DNA of 64,000 nt from Candidatus Hodarchaeota archaeon (GTDB lineage Archaea; Asgardarchaeota; Heimdallarchaeia; Hodarchaeales; Hodarchaeaceae): contig JAEOSR010000037.1 of NCBI GenBank assembly GCA_016840285.1, forward strand, positions 1 through 64,000, read 5' to 3'. A model generated the notes under the pieces. It saw only the letters and a program-made list of their open reading frames with translations. It was not told where the DNA came from and searched no databases. Shown piece after piece: positions 44,991 through 53,544 of this stretch. The translations under genes were made by a program, and so were the position numbers. Position 1 is the stretch's first letter. Every line of letters starts with the position of its first letter.

Positions 44991-46259
44991 TTGAGTAAAC
45001 CAAAGATCTATTGGATCATAACAGTCATGGTGTTCTTTCTAACTATTCTCATGACTAACAATGCAAATTTAACTGTGACTACAGTTCAGGGAACAGTTAA
45101 GCCTACTGCTGAATCTGAAATCGTTATTGGAATCGATCTAAGCCATGATAATGATGTTAATTCAAGTGAATTAACAAATTTAACATCCATCCTTAACACT
45201 ACTTTTAGTTCCCAACAAATTGTTCTTCTTAATGATAAATTCACACCGGAGAATCTAGCAAATATTGATGTATTAACCATATTAGCGCCTACAACAACTT
45301 TTGATCTTGACTTGGAGGAATTAGAGGTTGTAGAAGAATTCATAGAGACTGGGAAGTCTATGTTGATAGCTACTGGTCATAGGAACCAAACAAGAGATCC
45401 ATTAAATGATCTTCTAAGCGTTTATGGCTTGAACTTCAATTATTCTAGATCTATTTTATCAGAACAAGCCCTGGCGAGAAATTTTACGACCCCAAAGACT
45501 CCCTTAACAGAGAATATCTCCCAACTCATTTGTCCAAACGGATTGGGAATTTCATTCAACGAATCCAAATTAGAGAGCTATCAATCTCCTGCAATCTTAT
45601 CTTATAATCCTATTTTACTTGTTAATTCAGATGAAGCCCCATCTGAGAATAATACTTTAATTTCGACTCTAGAGTTTGAAAATGGAGCTCGAATACTGGC
45701 TATTGGATCAGCAGAAATGTTTAATAACAGTTATATTGAACCTCTTGCTAATACTTCAAGTATTTTCTTGGATAACACAGATTTCTTTATTAATGCTATA
45801 AAATGGTTAGGAAAAAACACAGGAATCATGAATTTTTATGAATCATGGGTAGATTTAGATGGCCAATCAATCAATATTGGTGAAATTATTCATGGAAATG
45901 TCACATTGGTAAATTCTCAAAACCAGAGTCTTTCACAAGTACAATTAATCATCACTCTTGAACGGACAGGTTCCATCTTGAGCTCTAGAGTGATGCATAT
46001 TTCCCCAAATAATTATTCAAAATATTTTGGCTGGGTAAGTACTGAAGATCTGAGCTATGGGTATTGTGATATAATCTTTATGGCAAATCACATTGGATAT
46101 TTACCTATTGAAGTGGCAGCTGGTCGTGTATACTTAGAACCTCCATTTCCCGCACGAAAAAACCCAAATCCAGCTATCATGGGGCTATTTTTAGCATCTT
46201 CTCTTCTTTTTATATCAAGCGTAGTATTCATCTATATAAATCTAGAGAAGAAAGAATAG
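44991..46259 (+). CDS. DUF4350-like membrane-anchored ectodomain protein
   Basis: 422 residues. An N-terminal hydrophobic segment ('YWIITVMVFFLTILMT') and a C-terminal span ('IMGLFLASSLLFISSVVFIY') bracket an extracellular part. The first half resembles the GldG/DUF4350 class I amidotransferase-like domain ('TILAPTTTFDLDLEELEVVE'). Many N-x-S/T sequons (for example NSS, NLT, NTT, NQS) mark it as a likely substrate of the STT3/ribophorin system. Function is unknown. Confidence 0.75.
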   Translation: MSKPKIYWIITVMVFFLTILMTNNANLTVTTVQGTVKPTAESEIVIGIDLSHDNDVNSSELTNLTSILNTTFSSQQIVLLNDKFTPENLANIDVLTILAPTTTFDLDLEELEVVEEFIETGKSMLIATGHRNQTRDPLNDLLSVYGLNFNYSRSILSEQALARNFTTPKTPLTENISQLICPNGLGISFNESKLESYQSPAILSYNPILLVNSDEAPSENNTLISTLEFENGARILAIGSAEMFNNSYIEPLANTSSIFLDNTDFFINAIKWLGKNTGIMNFYESWVDLDGQSINIGEIIHGNVTLVNSQNQSLSQVQLIITLERTGSILSSRVMHISPNNYSKYFGWVSTEDLSYGYCDIIFMANHIGYLPIEVAAGRVYLEPPFPARKNPNPAIMGLFLASSLLFISSVVFIYINLEKKE

Positions 46260-46281
46260 GTAAGAGATAGTGAGACTCAAT

Positions 46282-46605
46282 TCACGAGAAAGCAGTTAAG
46301 GCCTCTGTAGTTAGTTTGTAATCTCTTGGTAGGAGAAAAATGTAATCAAGCTTCCCTAGATTTAGTATATCATATTCGTATTGCCGAATAAATGCATTTA
46401 ATCGCTGTAAAACTCGTTTAGCGTCCATTGGTTTTTTTATTCGAAATTCTTTGTAAAAAATGATTATTAGACTTCCATATTCCATCTCTAGCTCAATATC
46501 GTCTGTATCCCTAAATTCTCGTATAGAAATACAACGTATTCTATCTTTTTTTGTCCTAAAGGAATGATTGAAAGCTTCTAATACGTTTGAAATAAATGGG
46601 CACAT
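46282..46605 (-). CDS. hypothetical protein
   Basis: 107 residues from ATG 46605. Beta strands ('DIELEMEYGSLIIIFYKEF') then a helix ('AKRVLQRLNAFIRQYEYDIL'). I recognise no family. It converges with the DUF4350-like gene 22 bases away. The regular alpha/beta pattern and lack of shadowing by another gene support it as real. Confidence 0.55.
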   Translation of the reverse strand: MCPFISNVLEAFNHSFRTKKDRIRCISIREFRDTDDIELEMEYGSLIIIFYKEFRIKKPMDAKRVLQRLNAFIRQYEYDILNLGKLDYIFLLPRDYKLTTEALTAFS

Positions 46606-46820
46606 TTTTTTTCCAGGAGGAGGTGGATGAATTTTAAATAAGAGATAATCTAGGAATATCTCTTAGATCTTTACACATTCTTATTTTCTTCATCATAGCT
46701 TAAAGTTAATCATGATACTGTGATAATAGGTCTAGAGAATTATGGATTGAAAAAAAATTCACGCAAAAATCAAAAATTAGCAGGTAAACTTAGAATAAAC
46801 ATATCAAATATTATTAGAAA

Positions 46821-46952
46821 CGGGCCCGAAGGGATTTGAACCCCTGACCCCTGCGTATCTGCCAGTCTTAAGCTCTTGACTTTCCGCAGCGCAGTACTCT
46901 ATCCAGGCATTGCCACGCATATGTATTTGTAACGCGTATAAGCCACGGGCCC
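46821..46952 (-). tRNA. tRNA-Arg (GCG) with two introns
   Basis: Acceptor GGGCCCG/CGGGCCC with discriminator G, T arm AGGGG-TTCAAAT-CCCTT, anticodon stem CTGCG/CGCAG. The anticodon intron is 46857-46883 (27 nt): helix CTGC/GCAG with bulges GG^A and AT^A; removal gives loop CTGCGGA, anticodon GCG at 46885-46887. A second insert, 46909-46938 (30 nt), interrupts the D loop: helix GGCT/GGCA (3 of 4 pairs) with bulges TA^T and AT^G. Removing it restores a normal D arm GCTT-A-GCC-TGG-ATA-GAGT. Both are on the minus strand. Confidence 0.9.
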
Positions 46953-47363
46953 TTGTGAGAGAAATAGACACTCTTATCGCTGTTATTAATGACCTTAAAT
47001 TTTTGTTGTAGTTTTACGCTCAGTATTATAGAATGAGACCCTTTTCTAACCTTTTACATCTATTAAACCTTGTATAAACATATGAGTCTGGCTTTATTAT
47101 ACTTTTTAATTCATGTATCATCTTTATAAGACGAAAATTTGTTATTAAGGCTGTATTCTGCGAAATCGTTCTCTTAAAATTTAAGATAAACCTACTGAAT
47201 CCATCTCAATATTGTTGTATTGCTGGTACTGTTTCTACTTCAGTCATTTGTCAATATATTGCTTTTCAGAAAAAATAGAGTTCTATAATCAAAAAAATTA
47301 AAAGTCACAACGACAGGAAGAATCTAACTACATTAAAGAGTATTTTCCTAGAGGTTTATTGAC
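46953..47363. other. intergenic, no gene seen
   Basis: A 410-base AT-rich stretch between tRNA-Arg and a membrane-protein gene. It should hold the tRNA promoter (minus strand) and that of the membrane protein. Nothing else was recognised. Confidence 0.4.
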
Positions 47364-47723
47364 ATGAAAACTCCAACATTGATTGGTACATTAATATTTA
47401 TGATAAGTCTTATGATCGCAATCATTATAGCACTACCCCCCTACCCAGAGGATCCATATATTGAATTATTTTTGATCTGGTTCGGTGGAGTTGCTGGGGG
47501 TATTGGACTTGGGTATGGAAATCGTGAAAGTTTCGGATTTGATGAAGGAAATAACGCAACAATTGTTGGAGGTCTCGGTCTTGGATGGAGCATTCTTATC
47601 TCATTTTTGTTGTATTACTATGAACTTCAGCCAATCGATAGAGTCATTTTCTCATTTGTTAGTTCACTTGTGGCAATTATTGGTTTATACATGGTGATCG
47701 TATCTACCCAAGAATCATATTAG
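47364..47723 (+). CDS. small membrane protein, four predicted spans
   Basis: 119 residues with four hydrophobic segments ('LIFMISLMIAIIIALP', 'IWFGGVAGGIGLGYG', 'VGGLGLGWSILISFLLYYY', 'VIFSFVSSLVAIIGLYMVIV'). No family recognised. The glycine-rich second and third spans suggest tight helix packing. Location: cytoplasmic membrane. Confidence 0.65.
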   Translation: MKTPTLIGTLIFMISLMIAIIIALPPYPEDPYIELFLIWFGGVAGGIGLGYGNRESFGFDEGNNATIVGGLGLGWSILISFLLYYYELQPIDRVIFSFVSSLVAIIGLYMVIVSTQESY

Positions 47724-47878
47724 ACTGTCCTTGCTCTCTAGTCCTTAGTAGAATATTTCTTTGCAAGGAAACTCTCGAAATTTTTAGAGAGAGAGATAAT
47801 AAAAGAGTCTATTTTCCCTTACTCGATAATTGACGCCGAGATCTCTGTGTTAGCCAAAGATAAAATCATTATTCGAAA

Positions 47879-49198
47879 TTAGATGAAACCTCTTTTTTCC
47901 AGGATTTCTTGTAGTGTTTTAGCGCTTTTCTCATCAACACCATAAGTAATACGAGTATTAGGTTTGTTAATGTTTATTATCTTTCGTAAGTCTATTGGAG
48001 TACCGATAATAACAGTATCAGCGTCGGTATTATTGATTGTCTCTTCAAGGTCTTTGATCTGTTTTGCTCCATATCCCATTGCAGGTAAAACTTGTGAAAG
48101 ATGGGGGTATTTATTGAAAGTATCATTAATGGAACGAACAGCAAACGGGCGAGGGTCAATAATTTCTGAAGCGTGGTTTGCTTTAGCTGCAACCATCCCA
48201 GCACCGTACTCCATGTCTCCATGAGTTACTGTTGGGCCATCTTCAACAACCAATACACGTTTCCTTTTGATTTTATCAGGATTTTCAACTGTAACAATAC
48301 TCTCTGCTTTTATGATTTGTGCTTTTGGATTCTCAGCTTTAATGGTCTCTATTAATGTTGCAACATCCTCTGTTTTAGCGGTATCGACCTTATTTATAAT
48401 TATAATATCACTAGCTATAAGATTTGTATGGCCAGGATAATATGTAGTTTCATGTCCAAGACGATGGGGATCAGCAACAGTGAACCATAAGTCTGGAACA
48501 TAAAAAGGAAAATCATTATTTCCTCCATCCCAAAGAATGATATCTGCTTCTTTCTCTGCTTCGATTAGAATTTTTCCGTAATCTACTCCCGCAAAAACCA
48601 GGTTTCCTGCAACAATATGAGGAGCATATTCTTCACGCTCTTCTATAGTGCAATCATGTTTATCTAAATCAGTCAAATTACCAAATCGTTGACAAATTTG
48701 TTTTCTTAAATCACCATAAGGCATTGGATGCCGAATAACTGCAACTCGTTTTCCTTGCTGTCTAAGTATTTGCCCCAATTTCCTTGTGACTTGACTCTTA
48801 CCTGCTCCTGTTCTAACAGCACATACTGCAATGACTGGCTTGTTAGATTTAATACAAGTATGTTTAATTCCCATAAACCTAAAATCTGCCCCAATTGCAA
48901 GGATATGAGAAGCCTTCTGCATAACTTGAACATGAGAGATATCCGAATAAGACATAATTACCTGATCGACTTCGTGTCGTTTAATTAAAGATGCTAAATC
49001 TTCTTCTGGATAAATAGGTATACCCTCAGGATATAAGGATCCAGTCAACTCTTCAGGATATTTTCGGCCTGAAATATCTGGAATTTGGGTTGCAGTGAAA
49101 GCTACCACGTTATATATTTCATTATCACGAAAATAAGTGTTAAAATTGTGGAAATCTCGTCCAGCAGCTCCTAGAATTATTGTATTCATTCTTTTCAT
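47879..49198 (-). CDS. cpgS-like: cyclic 2,3-diphosphoglycerate synthetase-like P-loop protein
   Basis: 439 residues. N-terminal 'IILGAAGRDFHNFNTYFRDN', a P-loop 'VRTGAGKSQVTRKLG' in the middle, 'ILWDGGNNDFPF' and 'IIINKVDTA' (G4-like). This matches the archaeal family annotated as cyclic 2,3-diphosphoglycerate synthetase (COG2403 predicted GTPases). cDPG is an osmolyte of some methanogens; in other archaea the reaction is unproven. An ATG at 49189 is an alternative start. Confidence 0.85.
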   Translation of the reverse strand: MKRMNTIILGAAGRDFHNFNTYFRDNEIYNVVAFTATQIPDISGRKYPEELTGSLYPEGIPIYPEEDLASLIKRHEVDQVIMSYSDISHVQVMQKASHILAIGADFRFMGIKHTCIKSNKPVIAVCAVRTGAGKSQVTRKLGQILRQQGKRVAVIRHPMPYGDLRKQICQRFGNLTDLDKHDCTIEEREEYAPHIVAGNLVFAGVDYGKILIEAEKEADIILWDGGNNDFPFYVPDLWFTVADPHRLGHETTYYPGHTNLIASDIIIINKVDTAKTEDVATLIETIKAENPKAQIIKAESIVTVENPDKIKRKRVLVVEDGPTVTHGDMEYGAGMVAAKANHASEIIDPRPFAVRSINDTFNKYPHLSQVLPAMGYGAKQIKDLEETINNTDADTVIIGTPIDLRKIININKPNTRITYGVDEKSAKTLQEILEKRGFI

Positions 49199-49552
49199 TG
49201 CAGGATACCCCTATTTTTTGTTGATAGAAGGAAAAAAAGGCTGAATTTTTAAAATGTTCTTTTGTAATTGCAAAAGAAATTCGAATTTAGAAAAATCCGA
49301 AACCTATCGTCGTAAATCAATTTCAAAAATATTCAAGTCAAATCAATTATGTTTAACCTATCAAAATTCTATTTCTTGCCATAAATTCAAAATGATATTA
49401 TTATAGAAGGTTAGTGATGGCAGTTCAGTAATATCCTAACACTTAACAAATCATTCTAGATTAGTTACCAAGCTCAGATAAGGTTAAAGCACAGAAAACA
49501 CAAATAAAAATTTACAAAAATCATTTGCTTAGACAATTTAGAGGAAAATACA
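49199..49552. other. divergent intergenic region
   Basis: It separates the minus-strand cDPG-type gene from a plus-strand membrane protein. AT-rich, no gene or clear RNA seen. Confidence 0.4.
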
Positions 49553-49870
49553 ATGAGTACTGATCTTGAAGGATGGTTTAATCTCCCTAAACCCGTCAAA
49601 TTGCTGGATCTCTCTCTTATCGGGTATATTGTCATTTTAGTGGTTGCAACCATATTATACTTGGCTATCCTCGACCAAACAGTACAAAATTTAATGCCTA
49701 TATTTCTTACAGCCCTATTATCACTAATTACATGGAACTTCCGGACTCAGTTATTAAAAACCTCAGATCCTGAAATGCACAAACGCTACTTTCGTGAATG
49801 GGTTATTATTTGTGTATGCATTATTGTGATTATTGGAGTAATTCTCCTTGTTTATCCAGTAACGTATTAA
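49553..49870 (+). CDS. small membrane protein, three predicted spans
   Basis: 105 residues with hydrophobic segments 'LIGYIVILVVATILYLAIL', 'LMPIFLTALLSLITW' and 'WVIICVCIIVIIGVILLVYP'. No family recognised. It precedes a C/D-box RNA candidate and the Trm112 gene. Confidence 0.6.
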   Translation: MSTDLEGWFNLPKPVKLLDLSLIGYIVILVVATILYLAILDQTVQNLMPIFLTALLSLITWNFRTQLLKTSDPEMHKRYFREWVIICVCIIVIIGVILLVYPVTY

Positions 49871-49919
49871 TTGAAAAGTTCGTTTTATGATTATAAAACT
49901 TTGAAGATAAAATATATTT

Positions 49920-49988
49920 TCACTAGTGATGATGTTATCCCCGGATGAGTGTTACAACTATGAATGTAAGAAGAGCCGTCTGAAGTGA
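49920..49988 (+). ncRNA. candidate C/D-box sRNA
   Basis: C box GTGATGA (49926-49932) and D box CTGA (49980-49983) are flanked by perfectly complementary ends TCACT (49920-49924) and AGTGA (49984-49988), the terminal stem of a kink-turn. The total of about 69 nt suits an archaeal methylation guide. Internal D' and C' boxes are unclear (CGGA near 49942 and TATGAAT near 49960 are possible). The sequence before the D box (AGAAGAGCCGT) would be the guide. Inferred from motif layout. Confidence 0.5.
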
Positions 49989-50021
49989 TTCCTGAAGTTC
50001 AATTCTATGAGATGAAGTACA

Positions 50022-50303
50022 ATGAAGAAGGATTTAATGGAAATTTTAGCTTGTCCGATCTGTAAAAATATCGAGCTAGAATTATATGTTTTTACCGAAG
50101 ATGAGAGAGAAATTGAAACTGGGCTTATTTTTTGTTCTAAGTGTAAACGATATTATCCAATCAAGGGGACAATACCAGTCATGTTACCAGACGATCTGAG
50201 AAAAGAGGAAGAAGACCTGAAATTTCTTTCAGCTAATCAAGACAAAATACCCGCTAAAATTCTAACAGAAGGAAAGCCTTTTTCGTTGTCGAACCTTAAA
50301 TAA
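50022..50303 (+). CDS. trm112: Trm112-family zinc protein
   Basis: A 93-residue protein with 'MEILACPICK' and 'GLIFCSKCKRYYPIKGTIPV', the Trm112 (UPF0434) fold with a CxxC-CxxC zinc site and the final 'PIxGxIPxMLPD' strand. In eukaryotes and haloarchaea it activates several methyltransferases for tRNA, rRNA and release factor, including METTL5. A METTL5-like gene is at 62.6 kb. Confidence 0.93.
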   Translation: MKKDLMEILACPICKNIELELYVFTEDEREIETGLIFCSKCKRYYPIKGTIPVMLPDDLRKEEEDLKFLSANQDKIPAKILTEGKPFSLSNLK

Positions 50304-50395
50304 ACAACAAAACAGAATTCATTATTAAAGAAATCTTATTTTTGTGATTCTTTATAAGATCTATATAAGGTTATAAATTTTTTAAGCTTTTTTCG

Positions 50396-50680
50396 TTGAA
50401 AATATTCCTAAACCTAATTCCTTATTGTAAATTCTATATTACGGATTCATCTATCCACATTTGGGCCCGATTAAGTTTGAAGTTAGTGGAATGGATTAAT
50501 GATGAGTTTAAGTGGAATGCATATTCAATTATACATGCACTTCCTCCTAGAGATCAAGGAGGAAAAAATAAAATTCTCCAAACAGGGAACTCAATATCTG
50601 AATTCATTCCTACAGATCAAAATAAAGGAAAAAATGAATTAGACCCTGAAATCATTCGACAGGGAGTAAGGGAGGAATAG
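50396..50680 (+). CDS. hypothetical small protein (uncertain)
   Basis: A 94-residue frame from TTG 50396. The first part is helical and aromatic ('IHIWARLSLKLVEWINDEF'), the rest polar. Its stop overlaps the 3' end of tRNA-Gln on the other strand by 3 bases. No family is recognised and the start has no good ribosome site, so it may be spurious. The composition is protein-like enough to list. Confidence 0.35.
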   Translation: MKIFLNLIPYCKFYITDSSIHIWARLSLKLVEWINDEFKWNAYSIIHALPPRDQGGKNKILQTGNSISEFIPTDQNKGKNELDPEIIRQGVREE

Positions 50681-50795
50681 CCCCGCTCAGATTCGAACTG
50701 AGGTCACGAGGACTTTTCATAAACCTAATAAATGTGTTTCAAATATCAGAATCTATACCAAAACCTCGCATGATGGTCCACTACACTACGGGGCT
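50678..50795 (-). tRNA. tRNA-Gln (TTG) with one intron
   Basis: Acceptor AGCCCCG/CGGGGCT with discriminator A, D arm GTG-loop-CAT, anticodon stem CGAGG/CCTCG, T arm CTCAG-TTCGAAT-CTGAG. The intron is 50713-50757 (45 nt) at 37/38: helix TTTT/GAAA, bulges GG^T and AG^T. Removal gives loop TTTTGGT with anticodon TTG at 50759-50761. The 5' acceptor end (50786-50795) also encodes the last codons and the stop of the ferredoxin gene on the same strand. Confidence 0.93.
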
Positions 50796-51034
50796 GAAAT
50801 CATCGCGACTACACACATAACCCTGATTGCAGATTCAGGACAAACAACTTCACAAGCTCGACATTCGAAGCACAAGCTCGGATCTAAAACGCTAATAATT
50901 CCTTTTTGAGTCTTGTCAGTGGTTTTTTCCTGAATCAGAATTTCTGCAGGACAGCTCCGGACGCATTTCAAACATCGAATACAAAGGTCTTGATTGATTG
51001 AAATTTTTTGAGGAGGTATTGTTTCCCACCTCAT
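50786..51034 (-). CDS. 2[4Fe-4S] ferredoxin
   Basis: 82 residues with two clusters: 'CIRCLKCVRSCP' and 'CFECRACEVVCPE', so electron transfer is the likely role. ATG overlaps the ribophorin I stop by ATGA, giving translational coupling. Its stop TAG is bases 8-10 of tRNA-Gln, so the mRNA runs into the tRNA. The last residues (AMISAP) are dictated by tRNA sequence. Why an electron carrier is tied to an OST subunit is unknown. Confidence 0.9.
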   Translation of the reverse strand: MRWETIPPQKISINQDLCIRCLKCVRSCPAEILIQEKTTDKTQKGIISVLDPSLCFECRACEVVCPESAIRVMCVVAMISAP

Positions 51035-53097
51035 TTTGTAAGTAGAGATCGTAAACCAATTAAAACCTTATCAACTTCATTATTCGCTTTACGGAGCTGT
51101 TTGTCATAATTAATTTTTAATTTAGCGTAAGCTTCTTTTCCAATTCTTCCTTGAGTTTTTTTCCGTTCAAGTGATTCAATGTTTTGTAGAATATCTTCAC
51201 GGTTTGCTTCAGCTACTTCAATAGATCTCATTGACACCCTGTACCGTTGCCCTTCTTCAGCTAATTTCTTTGATATGGCTACAATCGTGCGATCGATTCC
51301 TTGTTGGCGATTCCTTAATATTATTCGGGTCTGTTCATATTCTCGCGCACTTATATTCCTTGACTTTCGTTTTCGATCAAGTCTCAATATTTGATCTCGA
51401 ATCGCAGTTTTCTCTTCGTAAGTTTTAACAAAATCTTTAATCAAATCTAAAGGAATCTCTTCTAAAACTATTTTTTTAGCTTTAAAACCAAAGGAAAGAT
51501 TTCTAACAAATATATAGATTATTCCTATTAACAAGAAGAGAATACAGATTGAAAGTGGGACTTGGAAGAAATTAACAAGAGAAAAATTGAACTCAATACT
51601 AATGTAACGATTACTAAGAGGGGTGAAGTCTTCAAAACCAATTTCTAGGCCAGTTTGATCAAAAATTCCTAGCGTCGTCTTTTTTCGAATGGATGAATTA
51701 TGAATTGATTCTCTTACAATACTACTTTCTACTCCATTAATGATGCCAGTTAAGTTGTATCTAGAACCATGGGGTAGTAATAGATCAAATTTAAATCGCT
51801 GAATAGTCCAATTAAAAGTTAAGGATAGAGGAATCTGTAATTGTACTTTACCTCCTCCTAAATCTCTCATAACGTCGGAAACTCGTTCTCGATAAGATAT
51901 ATACAAATCATATTTTTCTTGTTGCTTTATTTGGACTCTAGGGGTGATTTCTACTAGTTTTTTATTGAGTACAAGGTCAGAAGATACTGATGGTGTAAGA
52001 TTCCCATAATTATCACGAAATCCAATCCTTTGAGCACTTTCAGGCAGATAGAAAGAGATTTTAGGAAATGTAGCGCCTCCAAGGGCTGTGGAAAGACTAG
52101 ATCCTGATTTCATACCAATATTTTGGAGCTCAATTTCGTGTGTAGTTGTTACATATCCCCATTCTGAGACGGAAACCACTGATTTCAATTCAGTAAACTC
52201 AATTTTTGTGTTTGCTTGTTGGTAATATTCAAGTGAGAGATATGACGTAAAATTTCTGCTAAGAACAGGGATGTAAGCTGGAATAAACTCTTGACTTTCA
52301 AGAGATGTGAGGTTATACTCTCCATATTCAGAACGATTCAGTAAAGACCTATCAATGGTTGAAATTCCAGTGATGTTTCTAAACGTTAAACCATAAGATG
52401 TATTTCCCAGAAAGGCACCTCTAAAAAAATCCTCTGTAGGCTGAATAGAATCATTCTTCACCTTAACATCTATATCTTGGCCAACTTTCCATTCCAGTTC
52501 ATAAGAGGTAATTGGAATAGAGATTAAAGGGAGGAAACTCAGATTAAACATGTATGGATGGGTTGATGCCTCCAGTGTAGCTCCTTCATCAAAAGTTACT
52601 GCATTAGGATGATCCATCTCGATAAATACTGACACACCTTGATTTTTTTGAATTGAGGGAATTTTAATAACTAATAAAATCGAATTATTCTCCTCTATTT
52701 GGGCTAAAACCATTGAATCTGAATCTGTTTTATTTGGAGAATAAATCCGCAAAAACTTTGTATCAGCAAATTCATGAGACGGGATTGTATAATTAAAGGC
52801 ATCAATAGGCTGTGATGCGTTATTACGAAGATTAATCTCTGTTAGAGAAGTTGTATAACCATATTGATTAGCTGTGATCACCCGACTTACATTTATTTGG
52901 TGACTCGTATTGGTAAACGTTGAAACATTAAAAAAGTTAAGGGAACCAAAATCAGTCAGTTTCACTTCCTCTTGAGAATGATCTCCCGTTATAATTGAGG
53001 ATCCATTGTCAATTTCGTAATTAATCGCCACAAAGAGGGTAGAAACTATTATAACAACGAAAAAAATATTCAAGCTAGAATCTAGTTTCTTATTCAT
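51031..53097 (-). CDS. ribophorin I (OST1) homologue
   Basis: 688 residues. An N-terminal hydrophobic anchor (~10-27), a large ectodomain of two similar halves, one span at about 510-533 ('VPLSICILFLLIGIIYIFVR') and a cytosolic coiled coil of about 150 residues. 'VSEWGYVTTTHEIELQNIG' and 'RIGFRDNYGNLTPS' match the ribophorin I pattern (S-W-G..., then R-D-x-x-G-N), and the coiled-coil tail is also shared. In eukaryotes ribophorin I is an OST subunit that presents substrates to STT3. Many sequons are present. It is probably partnered with STT3 at 10.7-12.9 kb. Confidence 0.88.
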   Translation of the reverse strand: MNKKLDSSLNIFFVVIIVSTLFVAINYEIDNGSSIITGDHSQEEVKLTDFGSLNFFNVSTFTNTSHQINVSRVITANQYGYTTSLTEINLRNNASQPIDAFNYTIPSHEFADTKFLRIYSPNKTDSDSMVLAQIEENNSILLVIKIPSIQKNQGVSVFIEMDHPNAVTFDEGATLEASTHPYMFNLSFLPLISIPITSYELEWKVGQDIDVKVKNDSIQPTEDFFRGAFLGNTSYGLTFRNITGISTIDRSLLNRSEYGEYNLTSLESQEFIPAYIPVLSRNFTSYLSLEYYQQANTKIEFTELKSVVSVSEWGYVTTTHEIELQNIGMKSGSSLSTALGGATFPKISFYLPESAQRIGFRDNYGNLTPSVSSDLVLNKKLVEITPRVQIKQQEKYDLYISYRERVSDVMRDLGGGKVQLQIPLSLTFNWTIQRFKFDLLLPHGSRYNLTGIINGVESSIVRESIHNSSIRKKTTLGIFDQTGLEIGFEDFTPLSNRYISIEFNFSLVNFFQVPLSICILFLLIGIIYIFVRNLSFGFKAKKIVLEEIPLDLIKDFVKTYEEKTAIRDQILRLDRKRKSRNISAREYEQTRIILRNRQQGIDRTIVAISKKLAEEGQRYRVSMRSIEVAEANREDILQNIESLERKKTQGRIGKEAYAKLKINYDKQLRKANNEVDKVLIGLRSLLTK

Positions 53098-53544
53098 ATG
53101 TAAGTGCTCCTATATCCTGCCTTTGTTACGCCTATCACTGTTAGCGGTGACTAAAAGATGGATATTCTGACTATTAACCTAAACATGCAGATTATGACTG
53201 ACACGGTCTCGTTTTGCACAGTATAAAATATTTTATCTTTTCCTGAAAAACTCTTACTCAGAGAATAATATTACAGAAACATTGACTTTAGGTCTTGATT
53301 CGTTTTATTTAACGTGAATTTCCCCAAGTATGCTTTAGATGACTAAAATCTTGAATCAAAAGTTAGAAATTCAAATCATCTTATAAAAGTTAGATAAATT
53401 GGGTAGAGACTAAATCAATAAAAGAAGAAAACAAAGTTGAACATGCAGAGAAAGCAGCCTAAATATTTTCAGAAGATCAAATAATATCATCAATCCAAGT
53501 TCCTATGCTTTAGTAACAATCATATTGTATCGGAGGTACATTAG
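53098..53544. other. divergent region before secY
   Basis: A 450-base region between the ribophorin I gene (minus) and secY (plus), expected to hold both promoters. A strong ribosome site CGGAGG lies before secY. Nothing else is recognised. Confidence 0.45.

Noticed and set aside
53121..53200. Second C/D-box RNA candidate with CTGA motifs before secY
   Set aside because: CTGA occurs twice but no RTGATGA C box or terminal stem accompanies it.
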